Shown: in pieces, positions 5,254-6,214 of the stretch | Layout: each line of letters opens with the position of its first letter | Position numbering within the stretch: the first letter of the stretch is position 1 | NCBI GenBank assembly: GCA_002697475.1 | Contig: NZVW01000144.1 | Location: 12,737 to 18,950 of the forward strand | Origin: Aquimarina sp. | Lineage (GTDB): Bacteria; Bacteroidota; Bacteroidia; Flavobacteriales; Flavobacteriaceae | DNA: 6,214 nucleotides | Direction of reading: 5' to 3' | Notes under the pieces: model-generated | Seen by the model: only the letters and a program-made list of their open reading frames with translations | The model's database searches: none | Told to the model about the DNA's origin: nothing | Position numbers and translations under genes: made by a program

Positions 5254-6214
5254 ATGAATATAGCTATAGTTTGCTATCCTACATTTGGAGGTAGTGGTGT
5301 TGTTGCTACAGAGCTTGGTATAGCTCTTGCTAAATTAAATCATCAGGTACATTTTATTACATATAAGCAGCCGGTTAGGTTAGACTTGCTTAATCAAAAT
5401 ATTCATTTTCATGAAGTTACGGTACCAGAGTATCCTTTATTTCATTATCAACCCTATGAGTTGGCACTTTCAAGCAAGCTAGTAGATTCTGTGAAAAAAT
5501 ATGATATTGATGTACTTCATGTTCACTACGCTATTCCCCATGCATATGCGGGCTATATGGCAAAAAAAATGTTGGAGGAGGAAGGTATTTATATTCCTAT
5601 GGTAACGACATTACATGGTACAGATATCACTTTAGTCGGTAATCACCCTTTTTATAAACCTGCTGTAACTTTTAGTATTAATAATAGCGATATTGTAACT
5701 TCTGTTTCTGAAAGTTTAAAAGAGGATACCTTACGCCTATTTGATATTAAAAAGGAAATAGAAGTTGTTCCTAATTTTATTGATGTATCTGTAGTTAAAA
5801 ATAATTTTACGGATTGTCAGCGCGGTCTAATGGCTACAGAAGAGGAGAGGATTATTACTCATATTAGTAATTTCAGACCCGTAAAAAGGATAATGGATGT
5901 TTTAGATATTTTTAATACGATTCAGAAAGAAATTCCTTCAAAACTTTTAATGGTAGGTGAAGGTCCTGAAAGATTGGAAGCTGAGAAAAAAGCAAAAGAT
6001 TTAGGTATCAAGAATAAAGTAATATTTTTTGGTAATAGTAACGAGATTGATAAGATACTATGCTTCTCAGATCTTTTCTTATTACCATCAGAGAGAGAAA
6101 GTTTTGGTCTTGCGGCTTTAGAAGCTATGATAAACAGAGTACCAGTAATTTCGAGTAATACTGGAGGAATTCCAGAAGTTAATATAAATGGTGTTTCTGG
6201 ATTTTTAAGTGAAG
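5254..6214 (+). CDS. bshA: BshA, N-acetyl-alpha-D-glucosaminyl L-malate synthase (3' end beyond window)
   Basis: BshA is a cytoplasmic GT4-family, GT-B-fold glycosyltransferase. It joins GlcNAc from UDP-GlcNAc to L-malate, the first step of bacillithiol synthesis. The frame is open from ATG 5254 to the window edge, giving 320 residues of a protein usually about 375-380 long, so only the C-terminal tail is missing. Diagnostic stretches are MNIAIVCYPTFGGSGVVATELG (1-22, nucleotide-binding glycine loop GGSG at 12-15), HVHYAIPHAYA (89-99), TTLHGTD (118-124), VPNFID (172-177), ISNFRPVKR (204-212), VGEGPE (234-239), the E-x7-E motif from E282 to E290 (ERESFGLAALE) and TGGIPEV (303-309). The alternative, a generic GT4 enzyme, is unlikely because the N-terminal GGSGVVATELG and HYAIPHA stretches are BshA-typical. 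The gene follows rnpB on the same strand with a 66-base gap. No Shine-Dalgarno is visible; the start is fixed by the family N-terminus. Confidence 0.93.
   Translation, partial: MNIAIVCYPTFGGSGVVATELGIALAKLNHQVHFITYKQPVRLDLLNQNIHFHEVTVPEYPLFHYQPYELALSSKLVDSVKKYDIDVLHVHYAIPHAYAGYMAKKMLEEEGIYIPMVTTLHGTDITLVGNHPFYKPAVTFSINNSDIVTSVSESLKEDTLRLFDIKKEIEVVPNFIDVSVVKNNFTDCQRGLMATEEERIITHISNFRPVKRIMDVLDIFNTIQKEIPSKLLMVGEGPERLEAEKKAKDLGIKNKVIFFGNSNEIDKILCFSDLFLLPSERESFGLAALEAMINRVPVISSNTGGIPEVNINGVSGFLSE

Overview
The window is AT-rich chromosomal DNA that looks like Bacteroidota, probably a marine or environmental Cytophagia or Flavobacteriia relative. The evidence is a PorT-type outer-membrane barrel, a DnaX lacking the zinc-binding cysteines, a bacillithiol glycosyltransferase (BshA), start codons without Shine-Dalgarno sequences, and a match to the Bacteroidota -7 promoter box (TAnnTTTG). 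Genus cannot be assigned by eye. Nothing suggests phage, insertion sequence, CRISPR or genomic-island DNA; this reads as a core housekeeping region.

Layout. A plus-strand outer-membrane beta-barrel gene (11-553) converges on a minus-strand run of three genes: miaE (575-1156), a seven-helix membrane protein with a C-terminal DUF2914 domain (1252-2367), and dnaX (2443-4227). In transcription order this run is dnaX, DUF2914 gene, miaE, with gaps of 75 and 95 bp, so read-through is possible but not shown. Divergent from dnaX is a small secreted lysine-rich helical protein (4362-4805). It is followed by the RNase P RNA gene rnpB (about 4880-5187) and by bshA (5254 onward), which is cut by the window end.

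Functions. The region mixes DNA replication (clamp-loader subunit), tRNA maturation and modification (RNase P RNA, MiaE), low-molecular-weight thiol synthesis (BshA) and envelope proteins. I see no single pathway linking them.

The most notable signal is inside dnaX. An uninterrupted run of ten A residues on the coding strand lies at codons 356-359, just after clamp-loader domain III. A one-base slip there puts a TGA immediately after the run and would give a 359-residue gamma-like protein beside the 594-residue tau. This resembles known dnaX recoding in Escherichia coli and Thermus, but at this locus it is an inference from sequence. I found no convincing wholly new system.
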